A model generated the notes under the pieces. The model did not search any database. It was not told the origin of the DNA and saw only the letters and a list, made by a program, of their open reading frames with translations. Made by a program: the position numbers and the translations under genes. Shown piece after piece: positions 33,821 to 42,765 of a DNA stretch of 64,000 nt (position 1 is its first letter; each line of letters starts with the position of its first letter). Source of the DNA: an uncultured Tateyamaria sp. (GTDB taxonomy: Bacteria; Pseudomonadota; Alphaproteobacteria; Rhodobacterales; Rhodobacteraceae); contig NZ_CANMBJ010000006.1 in NCBI RefSeq assembly GCF_947496075.1, forward strand, positions 62,001 through 126,000, written 5' to 3'.

Positions 33821-36754
33821 ATGCCGCTGACAGTTACAACGCAAACGACCGCTGAAATCTCTGGCGGCCGCACTACAACATTGCAACCAGAGAACTTCGA
33901 CACAGCACAGTCGATTTCAATCATTGATAGTCCCGACCACGGTCGGCTGACGGTCAATCCAGACAATTCTCTGGCGCTGGTGATGACCGAAACGGATTAC
34001 ACCGGTTCCCTCGACTTTACTATCGAGGTGACCGATGCAAGTGGTGCAACCTCGCAGCAGACGATTTCGATGAATGTTGTGCAGGGCAGTCAAGCCGCCG
34101 GTTGGGCAACCGGCGCCAACCACTACATGCTGGAAACCGATGATGACAGTGAATTGGTCATCGAAACAGGCGACAACCACCGCGAAGTTTATGTCACCGG
34201 GTCATCCGACGCTCTGAGTATTGCCGACATTGCTTCTGCAGAAGGGCTGCAGACATGGCAGATCAACGCACAATGGCTGGCAGACAACCCTCAATACGGG
34301 TCGAGCGCGGATACGGCGTTGGACATGGATGCCGCCATGATGCTTTGGGGGGAACTGGTCGGCACAGGGTCCGAGCCATCGTCCAACTGGCTGCGTTTCG
34401 AGGCCGGGTATACCTATCAATCGCGCGGTGAAGACATCTCTACCCGCGGCATGCAGGGCGAAAGCCCGCTGCACCCTATCGTTATCACTTCCTATGGCGA
34501 AGGCGCGCAGCCGGTCATAGAGGGCGACATTTACTTTATCGCCAATGATTTCAGCAACATAGTCGTCCACGATCTGCACTTCGTGGATACTGTTCTGGTG
34601 GCTGGTCCTGGCGATCAAAGCAACAACGTGATCTTCGATTCCGTCACCGGCACCGAGGAAGGCGCGCTTGTTGTGCAGAATGTTGACAGCTTTACTCTGC
34701 GCGACTCCAACTTCTATAACCTGAACCCTGACGAACCGGTGCACGGTGGTACCTGGCACGCATTCGATGACCGGGTTCAAGGCATCTATGCCCAAGGTGG
34801 CGTCGGCCTTTTGATCGAAGGCACGCGCTTTACCGAGATTGGCTGGGAAGACGGCTACGCATACGACCGCAGTGCGGACTCTCCGCAAGCGCCCGGCATG
34901 TTCAGCCACGCCGTGTACGTTCAGAATGACAACCTTGATGTGACGTTCCGTGACAACATCATGGGTCAGGCCGCATCCTTTGGCGCTCAAATTCGAACCG
35001 GTGGCTTCGTCGAAGACAACCTGTTCTTTGACAACAATGCTATGCTCAATGTGCTCGGTGGGGGCGACGGTGGACCAATCGGGCACTACTCGCTCGTCCA
35101 AGGCAACGTGGTGACGGATGCAGGGTATCGCGACGCGGTAACGGCGGGTGCCTTGTCATTGGGGATCGACAATCAAGGATATCAAACGGCCCTGATCGGA
35201 AACATCGTGGCCCATTTGACCGATCCTGAAGCCCCTTGGGAACTCGACAGTCACTTCTACAACAACGGTGGGCTGAACAATCAGCGGGCTGCGTTCTTTG
35301 ACGACACCGTCGTCTACAATTGGTTCAGTGGCGAAGACGTCCTGTATGACCGCGAAGAGTCTCATGAGCGAAACGTGGATGGCCTTGATCGAGATGTTCT
35401 GGATCAGACTACCATGAATAACTTGGCTCGCATGCTCCTCAACGACCCCAATGCGACCACCGATGACCTAGTACAATGGATCCAGGTCAACGAAGTCACC
35501 GCAGACGAACTCAATGCCTTTTTCCAGGCGGCCTTTGGTATTCTTCCGGACAACCGCGCCGACGCCCGCGAGGTGCGTTTTATCCCTGATGAACGAGGCG
35601 ATGGTGTGCGTTGGGACAACCGCCTTAATTGGGACAGCGGCGACATCGCGGGAAGCGTTGCGGGCGACAGTGTAGATCTTGGCGGTAATCTCGTGATCTA
35701 TGGCGGCACTCAAACCGTTTCTGCGCTCGACATGGGTGACAATGGTCGTCTTGAGGTTTCAAGCGGTCGGCTGACGGTCACCGGGCAGGCCACATCCGGT
35801 GCATCGGGTGCCGAGATTGACATTACCGCCGCCGGTCAAGTCTGGCTGGGAGGTTATTCAAGCCAAGGCGTCCTGAGCGTCACACAAGATGGCGGGCGAT
35901 TTGCCAATACGGGTTTGGTTAGCGGCAATGTCGACCTTGTTATCGAAAGTGGCCAGGCAATCCTGAGTGCTGACGGCGGAATTTACACGGTTGGCGGGAG
36001 CGGTGAACTTGTGATCGATGGTGCGGACGCGTTGGTCGGCTTTGACGACGACGATGGCGATCTGGGTGTGATCCGCTTTGATGCGGGGGCTGATTTGACG
36101 ATTGCCAGTGACGCATCGGGTCTGGGCCGTATCGCTGAATTCCGATCTGGCGCGTTTGGAGACAACCCAAATGTGACTTCCCGCATCGAATTGGGCGACC
36201 TGGACCTGACCGTGGATCTGACTCAAGCTTATATTGACAATGGCACGTACATGCTGATGAGCGCGGATGAGATTGTAGGCAGCTTGGGCAGCTTCGATGT
36301 GACAGGTCTGGGCGGACGCAGCGCCACTATCACGGTGGACTACAACACAGATGAAGTTTGGCTTGAGCTTGGTGCCGGGTCTGGCACGTCAATTAGAACA
36401 ATCGGGCAAGACGATGCCCCCAACATTGTGATTGGTCTGGACAGCGACGGAGCTGATGAGAGCAATGGTGGTCGAGGCCTCGACACACGAGGCGAGGATG
36501 GTGGAGCAGACAGGTTTGTCTTCTTGCAAGAAGCAGGTGAAAAGGTCTCTGACGTCGAGATCAGCGACGAAAGATCCGTTATGGATGCCACAGAGACTGG
36601 CCTTGCGCCCGCCGGGGAAATGATTTTCTCAAGCGACAATGCGCCTGACGCGATTTCAGGCTCCTACAAGCAGGCTGTTTTTTCCGACATGTCTATGATC
36701 GAGATGCAGAAACAAGCGGGTGCGACTTGGGAGTGTCACGACGATTGGCATTGA
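33821..36754 (+). CDS. Large secreted right-handed beta-helix protein with degenerate RTX-like end
   Basis: 977 residues, acidic, no N-terminal signal peptide. The start at 33821 (MPLTVTTQTT) follows AGAGG. Residues 1-90 look like a cadherin/Ig-like strand domain (DFTIEVTDASGATSQ). Residues about 170-480 have the repeating strand pattern of a parallel beta-helix with N/D-rich turns (NIVVHDLHF, FTLRDSNFYN, VTFRDNIMG), as in polysaccharide lyases and epimerases. Residues about 580-800 form a second strand-rich repeat region. Near the C terminus GRGLDTRGEDGGADRFVF looks like an eroded RTX nonapeptide block, suggesting type I secretion. May cut, modify or bind the local exopolysaccharide; no catalytic residues could be assigned. 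Confidence 0.6.
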   Translation: MPLTVTTQTTAEISGGRTTTLQPENFDTAQSISIIDSPDHGRLTVNPDNSLALVMTETDYTGSLDFTIEVTDASGATSQQTISMNVVQGSQAAGWATGANHYMLETDDDSELVIETGDNHREVYVTGSSDALSIADIASAEGLQTWQINAQWLADNPQYGSSADTALDMDAAMMLWGELVGTGSEPSSNWLRFEAGYTYQSRGEDISTRGMQGESPLHPIVITSYGEGAQPVIEGDIYFIANDFSNIVVHDLHFVDTVLVAGPGDQSNNVIFDSVTGTEEGALVVQNVDSFTLRDSNFYNLNPDEPVHGGTWHAFDDRVQGIYAQGGVGLLIEGTRFTEIGWEDGYAYDRSADSPQAPGMFSHAVYVQNDNLDVTFRDNIMGQAASFGAQIRTGGFVEDNLFFDNNAMLNVLGGGDGGPIGHYSLVQGNVVTDAGYRDAVTAGALSLGIDNQGYQTALIGNIVAHLTDPEAPWELDSHFYNNGGLNNQRAAFFDDTVVYNWFSGEDVLYDREESHERNVDGLDRDVLDQTTMNNLARMLLNDPNATTDDLVQWIQVNEVTADELNAFFQAAFGILPDNRADAREVRFIPDERGDGVRWDNRLNWDSGDIAGSVAGDSVDLGGNLVIYGGTQTVSALDMGDNGRLEVSSGRLTVTGQATSGASGAEIDITAAGQVWLGGYSSQGVLSVTQDGGRFANTGLVSGNVDLVIESGQAILSADGGIYTVGGSGELVIDGADALVGFDDDDGDLGVIRFDAGADLTIASDASGLGRIAEFRSGAFGDNPNVTSRIELGDLDLTVDLTQAYIDNGTYMLMSADEIVGSLGSFDVTGLGGRSATITVDYNTDEVWLELGAGSGTSIRTIGQDDAPNIVIGLDSDGADESNGGRGLDTRGEDGGADRFVFLQEAGEKVSDVEISDERSVMDATETGLAPAGEMIFSSDNAPDAISGSYKQAVFSDMSMIEMQKQAGATWECHDDWH

Positions 36755-36759
36755 ACCCA

Positions 36760-36778
36760 AAGACGCTCCAAGCGTCTT
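36760..36778. repeat. 8-bp perfect hairpin after the beta-helix gene
   Basis: AAGACGCT (36760-36767) and AGCGTCTT (36771-36778) with a 3-base loop, starting 6 bases after the stop codon. The sequence that follows is not T-rich, so this is a possible weak terminator or mRNA-end hairpin. Confidence 0.5.
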
Positions 36779-36791
36779 GATAAAAGCCATG

Positions 36792-36818
36792 GGGCCGCGA
36801 CACGAGAGTGTGCGGCCC
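36792..36818. repeat. GC-rich hairpin
   Basis: GGGCCGC-G-ACAC (36792-36803) pairs with GTGT-GCGGCCC (36808-36818) around a GAGA tetraloop with one bulged G. A very stable predicted structure just after the first hairpin. Probably a transcript-end structure; there is no T run. Confidence 0.5.
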
Positions 36819-37001
36819 GCCCCTTGCACTTGATACAGGCTACTTGGAGGCAGGCCGCCTTTCTTTGAAGTCCAACACACCCCCACGGCCCCTTGCAGTA
36901 TTTGGTGCGCCGGTTTGCTAGAAGAATATGACGTCAAGAGTCCAACGAGCTAACTCTTCCAAAACGCATCAGGCTTGCAAAAAACCCCTTAAATTCGGGC
37001 C

Positions 37002-37776
37002 TCACACCCAACGGATGATGGTAGCCGCGAGGGTGATTTTGGAGAGGAAGGCCTTGGGACAGTGGTTGTATCGAGTTGAAACCCGCCGCCAGTCTTTCAA
37101 TCGGCCAAACATGATCTCGATACGATTGCGTCGCTTATACCTTCGCTTGTCATATCGCGCAGTTTTGGCCCGAGAGTGTCGACCGGGGATGCAGGGACGT
37201 ATGCCTTTGTCGTGCAGGGCCTCACGGAACCAGTCGGTGTCGCGGCCACGATCCCCAAGTAGCCAGTCTCGCTCGGTAAGCTGCTCAGCAATGCTCACGC
37301 ACTGGTGTAGTCGCTGACCTGTCACGCCGTGACGAAGACGCTGATCCGGTGGCCATGACTGTCACAGACGGCATGGAGCTTCGTGTTCTTGCAGCCCTTG
37401 GTGCGCCCAATCAGGTGCCCACGCGCCCCTTTTGACGCCCATACTGGTCGCGGTGCGGTGTGTCGCAAGATAGGGTGCATCAATCATGATCGTTTTTTCC
37501 TCGCCGTGCTTGGCGGCCAAGCCTATCACGATCTGGGCAAAGACACCTTTCTCGCTCCAGCGCTTGTATAGGGTCTTGTGGCCCCACAGTCTTTAGGTGC
37601 ATAGCGCAAACGTAAGCCATTGCGATCGTAAAGGATAATGCCGTTCAAGACAGGCTTGCCATCTACACGTGGTCTGCCATGGGCTTCGGGAAATAGAGTT
37701 CCAAACGCGCCATCTGCTTATCGATCAGCCAGAAAAGGTTGCCCATATCACCGCCCGCTTTTGGCCGGTGGATCAT
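37002..37776 (-). pseudogene. Decayed IS5-family transposase
   Basis: Remains of a DDE transposase. The longest intact piece, 37002-37325, encodes WLLGDRGRDTDWFREALHDK, KRRYKRRNRIEIMFGRLKDW and TIIRWV, the C-terminal D and E part of IS5-family enzymes. Upstream pieces in other frames read FWLIDKQMARLELYFPKP, GRPRVDGKPVLNGIILYDRNG, YKRWSEKGVFAQIV and EKTIMIDAPYLATHRTATS, so the gene starts near 37776 and is broken by at least three frameshifts. Some IS5-type elements use one programmed frameshift, but this many breaks mean it is dead. I could not identify terminal inverted repeats. It lies exactly between the polysaccharide and flagellar genes. Confidence 0.85.
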
Positions 37777-37873
37777 GCCGTAATGCCAAAATCAATGAAG
37801 TCTGATCATATTATTCAGTCAGGCTGAATGCCTATTTCACGTAAATGTTTTGAAGCAGCAATGGGGTTGGAAA

Positions 37874-38599
37874 CTAGAAGTAGCTCCGGACTAGACTGCC
37901 AGCGATGAGCTCCCAACCATCTGCAATGACAAAAAACGCTAACTTGAAGGGCAAAGAGACAATCGCAGGAGGAACCATCATCATCCCCATACTCATCAGG
38001 ACAGCTGCAGCAACGAGATCAATAATCAAAAATGGCAGGAAGATCAAAAAACCAATCTGAAATGCACGGGATATCTCCGACAGCAAAAAGCTCGGGATCA
38101 ATACTGATAAAGGCGCGTCCGGTTCGAGGGCGACACCTTGCGTATCAGGTCGCAGATCGGACATTGCAGCAAACGTATCGGCATCAAGTCGAGCTGCCAT
38201 AAATGCACGAAATGGTTCAAGCGTGCGCACAAATGCGACGCCAGGATCAATTTGTTCGTTCACCAGCGGTCCCAAACCATTTGCCCACGCTTCGGAAAAG
38301 ACTGGCTCCATAATGAAATACGTCAGGAAGAGGGCCAGACTGACAATCAGCATATTTGGAGGGGATTGTTGCAGTCCAATCGCTTGGCGAAGGATGGATA
38401 AAACTGTCACCAGAAATGGAAAGCAGGTAACCATGATTGCGAGGCCCGGAGCAAGGCTCAAGACTGTGATCAAGGCAATCAGCTGCAGTGTCCTTGCACT
38501 CAGAGATGTATCGTCTCCAAGCGAGATGGAAACATCCTGCGCACCTGCAGCGACTGGAAAAAAAAGCAAAAGTAGGATGAGGAGGGCGCGCCCAACCAT
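37874..38599 (-). CDS. fliP: Flagellar export apparatus protein FliP
   Basis: Core membrane subunit of the flagellar type III export gate. 241 residues, cleavable signal (FFPVAAGAQ), then LAPGLAIMVTCFPFLVTVLSILRQAIG, the most conserved FliP segment (positions about 50-75), SPPNMLIVSLALFLTYFIM, and C-terminal MSMGMMMVPPAIVSLPFKL. I place the start at the ATG at 38599, just after the fliN stop; a TTG at 38626 would overlap fliN. Last gene of the fliF-fliH-fliN-fliP operon; IS remains lie immediately downstream. Confidence 0.95.
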   Translation of the reverse strand: MVGRALLILLLLFFPVAAGAQDVSISLGDDTSLSARTLQLIALITVLSLAPGLAIMVTCFPFLVTVLSILRQAIGLQQSPPNMLIVSLALFLTYFIMEPVFSEAWANGLGPLVNEQIDPGVAFVRTLEPFRAFMAARLDADTFAAMSDLRPDTQGVALEPDAPLSVLIPSFLLSEISRAFQIGFLIFLPFLIIDLVAAAVLMSMGMMMVPPAIVSLPFKLAFFVIADGWELIAGSLVRSYF

Positions 38600-38603
38600 T
38601 CGT

Positions 38604-38897
38604 CTACAGGCCCGCACCAAGATCAAGTATTTCCGTCAGCCGTACAACCAACTGGCCTTCGTCGTCGCCGTCTGCTTCCTCCAGCGTGCCTCTCGCGATT
38701 AACTTGCTCCCGACAAATAAATCGACGGGGTCATCAACGCGCTTGTCAAGTGTGAGAACAGCGTTGGAGCCAAGCATCACCAAGTCGCGAACCAATGGGC
38801 GAGCCTGCCCGACAGATACTGTTATTTCAATCGGGACCGCTGTGAAGGGATTGTGCGTATCGGATGCAAGAGCTTTCTTTGAAGGAGTTTCAGCCAT
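38604..38897 (-). CDS. fliN: Flagellar motor switch protein FliN
   Basis: 97 residues, a single SpoA/FliN C-terminal domain. Seen: FTAVPIEITVSVGQARPLVRDLVML, VLTLDKRVDDPVDLFVGSKLIARGTL and LVVRLTEIL, all canonical. It forms the lower C-ring with FliM and FliG, neither of which is encoded in this window. The start overlaps fliH by 8 bases. Confidence 0.93.
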   Translation of the reverse strand: MAETPSKKALASDTHNPFTAVPIEITVSVGQARPLVRDLVMLGSNAVLTLDKRVDDPVDLFVGSKLIARGTLEEADGDDEGQLVVRLTEILDLGAGL

Positions 38898-39489
38898 CTT
38901 TCACCTCGTTCGGATTGTTTTCAAAAAACGATGCAACTGCTGCAGAAATATCCGCGATGGCACGGTCCAAGTGCAGCTCTGCCTCGCTACGGTCCAGCCT
39001 CAAGATCACTTGGGTCGGTGCCAGCAACTTGTCCGTTGTCAGGACAAACGGCGTGGGAAGATCTTCCTGGAGTGCAGCACGGACAGCAGGCTCAGTTTCT
39101 GGCGCGACCGCAATCTCGATATTTCGATCCAAGCTTTTTCGTGCCAATGCCGACACTTCTTCGCGCACATGCGCGCCGAGGCTTGCATGTGCGATTTGAG
39201 GCAGCACAATGCCAACAACGCTACCCATAATTGCCTCAACTGACGCGTTAAACGTCGCGCGCAACTCGTGATATTCAAACGAAGCGTTCTGCAGGCTGTT
39301 AGCCAAACCGCTCGAAACGAATGAGCGTGTTTCAGTCTGGGCTGCTACTGCGTCCTCCCAACCCGCTTGGTAACCTTTTTCAAAGGCTTCAAGCTTTTGG
39401 TCCTCGATGTCTTCAATCGGGATGTCTTGCCGAGAATGCTGCGAGGACTGGATGTCCCCAAAGTCTTGGAACAGGTGCGACGCGGTCAT
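38890..39489 (-). CDS. fliH: FliH-like flagellar assembly protein
   Basis: 199 residues between fliF and fliN. FEKGYQAGWEDAV is the A/G-x-x-x-G type repeat typical of FliH N-terminal regions, followed by an alpha-helical stretch and a C-terminal SRLDRSEAELHLDRAI-like domain (here VILRLDRSEAELHLDRAIADI). It regulates the FliI ATPase at the export gate. The sequence is diverged, so the name rests on motif plus position. The ATG overlaps the fliF stop. Confidence 0.75.
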   Translation of the reverse strand: MTASHLFQDFGDIQSSQHSRQDIPIEDIEDQKLEAFEKGYQAGWEDAVAAQTETRSFVSSGLANSLQNASFEYHELRATFNASVEAIMGSVVGIVLPQIAHASLGAHVREEVSALARKSLDRNIEIAVAPETEPAVRAALQEDLPTPFVLTTDKLLAPTQVILRLDRSEAELHLDRAIADISAAVASFFENNPNEVKDG

Positions 39490-41120
39490 TATGCGCGCTC
39501 CTCTTCGAGCCAGCTTCTCAGTATTTCGACTGTTTCTTCTTGGCGTTCACCAATCATCGATCGAAGGCGATCAACCGGATCTGCCTGTACATGCTCCACT
39601 GTTGTAGCGGCCGGTGCATGATCAAGTGAAGACAGATCTGGCAACTTGTCCGAAGCGCGGTCGATGCTGATGTCCCCGATAGAAGAGGCATCCAAAGAAT
39701 TGGCGATCACCGGTGTATCCATGGTGTCTTCCGGCAAAGGTGCCGGCAAACTATCCGGCAGCGACGATGGCGCACGTGATAGAACGGGTCTGACGACAAA
39801 AAGCCCAAGTATTAGGGCTACAATGGCCAAGATTGTCATCTGAATTCCGGACATCACATCAATGTGGAAGTCGTCGAAAACTGATGTTTCCGCGACAGTA
39901 CCTTGGGGCACAACTGATTGTAGTTCCATTGCCTTAATTGTGATGACATCGCCGCGGTCCTCATTAAAACCGACGGCGGAAGCGACTAGTTCGCGCAGCG
40001 CATTCAATTCATCTGCCGATCGCTGAGTTGTTTGAGTGCCGCCCTCTGCATCAGCAACTGTCTCGTTGACGAGCACGGCGACCGTGACACGCCGAATTGC
40101 ACCGGCAGCTTTAACAATAGCTCGCTCGGTTTCGGAAACTTCGTAGTTGATGCGCTCGCGAGTTTCTGAGTTCTGTGATGACGCGCTGTCTCCTCCAGCG
40201 CCATCTCCATCCGGTAGATTGGAGGCAACAGTCACATCTCCTCCAGCGGCTTCGCTGGAGGTACTTGAACGTTCTTCAGTGTCCGTGCTGATCACCACAC
40301 GTTCCTGCGGATCAAACCGGCGTTCCCGAATCTCTTCCGTTTCTGTGACGGTTTCGACACTGACCTCAACCACCGCGTTTCCCGGGCCAACGCGCGCCTC
40401 TAGCAACCGCTCCACACGCTCGCGAAGCATTTTTTCCTTGTCTTCTGAACCTGCAGCAGGTGCGGAATCGTCGCTTGCGCCAATCAAAGCACCGTTTGCA
40501 TCAATCACGGCGACATCTTCCGCGGACAGCCCGGCCACGGCAGATGCAACCAGGAACCGAATTGCTTTGGCTTGCTGTGTCGTGAGCTGCCCACCGTTGG
40601 AGGTGATTGCGACGGAAGCTGTAGGCGTGACGCTGCGTTGAAACGGGTTGGATCCTGTTGAGGCGATATGAACACGCGCCATTCCCACGTGAGGGCTCGA
40701 GACAATTGTGCGCGCCAGCTCGCCTTCTTTCGCGCGCCAATATGCTGCATCAAACATTTGCGAGGTGGTGCCAAAGCCGGACAGATTATCCAGCAATTCA
40801 TATCCACGGCTGTTGTTTGCCGGTAATCCTTCACTTGCCAGAGTGAGCCGAAGTTGATCCCGATCTTGCGCATCAACAAAAATGGATCCGCCGCGCACTT
40901 CAAATGGAATACCGCGTTGTTCAAGCGATCTCACCACTTCACCAGCTGCCCCATTCTCCAATCCGGCATACAGCAGAGTCATTGTAGGCGCCGTCACGAT
41001 TCGTGACATCGCAAGTATTGCAAGGAACATTGCAACCGTCGCTGCGACGACAGTGATTTGGCGCTTGATATCCAGGCCCATCCAGACATTCAGTAACTGC
41101 TGCACGTTTGTCTCCGTCAT
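39489..41120 (-). CDS. fliF: Flagellar MS-ring protein FliF
   Basis: 543 residues. Membrane helix near 20-45, then the conserved TLLYAGLENGAAGEVVRSLE, PANNSRGYELLDN, YWRAKEGELARTI and HVGMARVHIA segments of the ring-building domains. An acidic Ser/Gly-rich spacer lies near 300-340, and a second membrane helix (IQMTILAIVALILGLFVV) precedes the C-terminal FliG-binding tail. First gene of the minus-strand operon. Divergent from fliL, with a CtrA-like site between them at 41166-41180. Confidence 0.95.
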   Translation of the reverse strand: MTETNVQQLLNVWMGLDIKRQITVVAATVAMFLAILAMSRIVTAPTMTLLYAGLENGAAGEVVRSLEQRGIPFEVRGGSIFVDAQDRDQLRLTLASEGLPANNSRGYELLDNLSGFGTTSQMFDAAYWRAKEGELARTIVSSPHVGMARVHIASTGSNPFQRSVTPTASVAITSNGGQLTTQQAKAIRFLVASAVAGLSAEDVAVIDANGALIGASDDSAPAAGSEDKEKMLRERVERLLEARVGPGNAVVEVSVETVTETEEIRERRFDPQERVVISTDTEERSSTSSEAAGGDVTVASNLPDGDGAGGDSASSQNSETRERINYEVSETERAIVKAAGAIRRVTVAVLVNETVADAEGGTQTTQRSADELNALRELVASAVGFNEDRGDVITIKAMELQSVVPQGTVAETSVFDDFHIDVMSGIQMTILAIVALILGLFVVRPVLSRAPSSLPDSLPAPLPEDTMDTPVIANSLDASSIGDISIDRASDKLPDLSSLDHAPAATTVEHVQADPVDRLRSMIGERQEETVEILRSWLEEERA

Positions 41121-41165
41121 GTCGCGCGTTCTGCTCGACTTTGAGACAGCAATGGCTGAACAGCC

Positions 41166-41180
41166 TTAACAATCGGTTAG
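41166..41180. promoter_or_regulatory. CtrA-like site in the fliF/fliL divergent region
   Basis: TTAACAATCGGTTAG: TTAA-N7-TTAG, 7 of 8 half-site bases. It lies 46 bases from the fliF start and 48 bases from the fliL start. CtrA control of flagellar operons is well established in Rhodobacterales, so this is the best placed of the motifs. Confidence 0.5.
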
Positions 41181-41227
41181 TTGATCTGTGGCAAATCTGT
41201 TTTCGATCATTTTTGAGTAGGATCCAG

Positions 41228-41716
41228 ATGACAGATGCAGCCGTCGATACTGATGAGGAAGTCAAGAAACCTTCGAAGATGCCTTTGATTATGGGTGTTG
41301 TTGCGCTGCTTCTCGGCGCTGGCGGCGGCTTCTTTGCAACATTCTCGGGTCTGATTTTAGCGCCCGAATCAAGTGTTCAGCCCGAATTGGACAAGTCATC
41401 GCCAGCAGATCTGCCTGACGTAGCGTTTGTCCCGGTTGAACCGATGGTAATATCACTGGCGCCCAACTCTCACAGCCGTCATCTGCGCTTCAGGGCGCAG
41501 TTGGAGGTACCATCACAATATGCGTCCGATGTCGAATCTCTGCTTCCGCGCGTTGTTGACGTTTTGAACGGCTATCTACGCGCGATTGAAACCGCGGACA
41601 TAGAAAGCCCTGCGGCGCTAACCAGATTGCGTGCTCAAATGTTGCGACGCGTGCAGATTGTCGCCGGACCAGGGCGGGTCAACGACCTGCTCATAATGGA
41701 ATTCGTATTAAGCTAA
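41228..41716 (+). CDS. fliL: Flagellar basal body-associated protein FliL
   Basis: 162 residues. One membrane helix (MGVVALLLGAGGGFFATFSG, about 20-40), then a periplasmic domain with FVPVEPMVISLAPNSHSRHLRFRAQLEV, VESLLPRVVDVLNGYLRAIE and LTRLRAQMLRRVQIVAG, the FliL pattern. Supports the motor stator. The ATG at 41228 with TAGGAT before it is preferred over the longer frame. First gene of a plus-strand operon that continues to motA. Confidence 0.9.
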   Translation: MTDAAVDTDEEVKKPSKMPLIMGVVALLLGAGGGFFATFSGLILAPESSVQPELDKSSPADLPDVAFVPVEPMVISLAPNSHSRHLRFRAQLEVPSQYASDVESLLPRVVDVLNGYLRAIETADIESPAALTRLRAQMLRRVQIVAGPGRVNDLLIMEFVLS

Positions 41717-41726
41717 TGGTGAATGA

Positions 41727-42098
41727 ATGGATCTCGTAGCTGATATCTTGCTAGTAGCGGGCGCATTGGGTGCCGGGTTTTATTGCTTCGTTCTGGGCCG
41801 CCGACTTAAGCGGTTCAACGATCTTGAAAAAGGAGTGGGCGGCGCTGTAGCCGTCCTTTCCGCGCAGGTCGACGATCTGACAAGGACACTTGAGGCCGCA
41901 CAAAAAACGGCCGCAGAATCCGCCGAAGCTCTGAGCGATACAACGCAGCGCGCTGCAGAAATAGCGCGGCGGCTCGAATTACAAATGGCTGCTCTGCACG
42001 ACGTTCCCGGAACACAAGAACCCGAAAAAGTATCCAGTGCCCCGGTCGAGCCAAGTGAGCCAATCTTTACCCGCCGAACCGTGGGAGGAGGAAAATGA
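41727..42098 (+). CDS. Small membrane protein of the flagellar operon, unknown function
   Basis: 123 residues. One N-terminal membrane helix (LLVAGALGAGFYCFVLGRRL), then a short predicted coiled coil (VAVLSAQVDDLTRTLEAAQK) and a Pro/Glu-rich tail. It starts 10 bases after fliL and overlaps the next gene by 4 bases. Small proteins of this look sit at the same place in other Rhodobacterales flagellar clusters. No function can be assigned from sequence. Confidence 0.6.
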   Translation: MDLVADILLVAGALGAGFYCFVLGRRLKRFNDLEKGVGGAVAVLSAQVDDLTRTLEAAQKTAAESAEALSDTTQRAAEIARRLELQMAALHDVPGTQEPEKVSSAPVEPSEPIFTRRTVGGGK

Positions 42099-42697
42099 AA
42101 ACCAAGAAAAAGTCTTACTTCTCCAACCGTGGTTCAATCACGCTGTTGGCTGCCTTGCTTGCAGGATCGGCCGTGATACGCATCGGCATAGGCGCCAATT
42201 CAGCGCTTGCCGAGGTAGACCCGGAAGATGGTTTCTCTCTTCCATTGGCCGCTCAACCCATGACCTCAGAACCGCTCGAAGGACGGGAAACGGACATCAA
42301 ATCCCTGCTGGATGCATTGCGCGCGCGCGAGGCCAGAGTGAATGAACTTGAAGGTGAACTTGCGGCGCGTTCTAAGGCGTTGGATGTCGCACAAGTTGAG
42401 ATCGAAAGGCGCCTTTTTGCATTGGAAAATGCGGAGCAACGGTTGCGTCAAACATTGTCTATCGCACAAACCGCCGCAGAAGATGATCTGTCAAAATTGA
42501 CTGTAGTTTATGAAAATATGAAACCAAAAGAGGCAGCCGCATTGTTTGGAGCAATGGAACCAGCGTTTGCAGCCGGGTTTCTTGGACGCATGCGACCAGA
42601 GATAGCGGCAAAAGTAATGGCTGGGCTAACGCCAGAGTCCGCTTATTCGATTAGCGCAATCCTGGCGGGGCGAAATGCGCGTGCACCCAAAAACTGA
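42095..42697 (+). CDS. MotE-like protein
   Basis: 200 residues. N-terminal membrane/signal segment (ITLLAALLAGSAVI), a long coiled coil (about 75-125) and a C-terminal YENMKPKEAAALF plus FLGRMRPEIAAKVMAGLTPE domain, the MgtE-N-like fold found in MotE. In alphaproteobacteria MotE acts as a periplasmic chaperone for MotC or in the motor. It directly precedes motA, which supports a motility role. The name is inferred. Confidence 0.65.
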   Translation: MKTKKKSYFSNRGSITLLAALLAGSAVIRIGIGANSALAEVDPEDGFSLPLAAQPMTSEPLEGRETDIKSLLDALRAREARVNELEGELAARSKALDVAQVEIERRLFALENAEQRLRQTLSIAQTAAEDDLSKLTVVYENMKPKEAAALFGAMEPAFAAGFLGRMRPEIAAKVMAGLTPESAYSISAILAGRNARAPKN

Positions 42698-42765
42698 CTC
42701 TGCGTGAAGCTTTATTAACCGCAGTCTGCAATCGTCATGATCAAACGCATTGAGGGAATCGTGAA

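Noticed and set aside
34202-35101. 299-codon open frame on the minus strand within the beta-helix gene
   Set aside because: Antisense to a clearly coding gene; its translation has no domain, signal or ribosome site and arises from the GC-rich codon pattern.
37813-37829. ATTCAG/CTGAAT inverted repeat near the right end of the IS remnant as its terminal repeat
   Set aside because: No matching copy at the left side of the element near 36940-37000, so it cannot be called an IS end; it may only be a weak hairpin after fliP.
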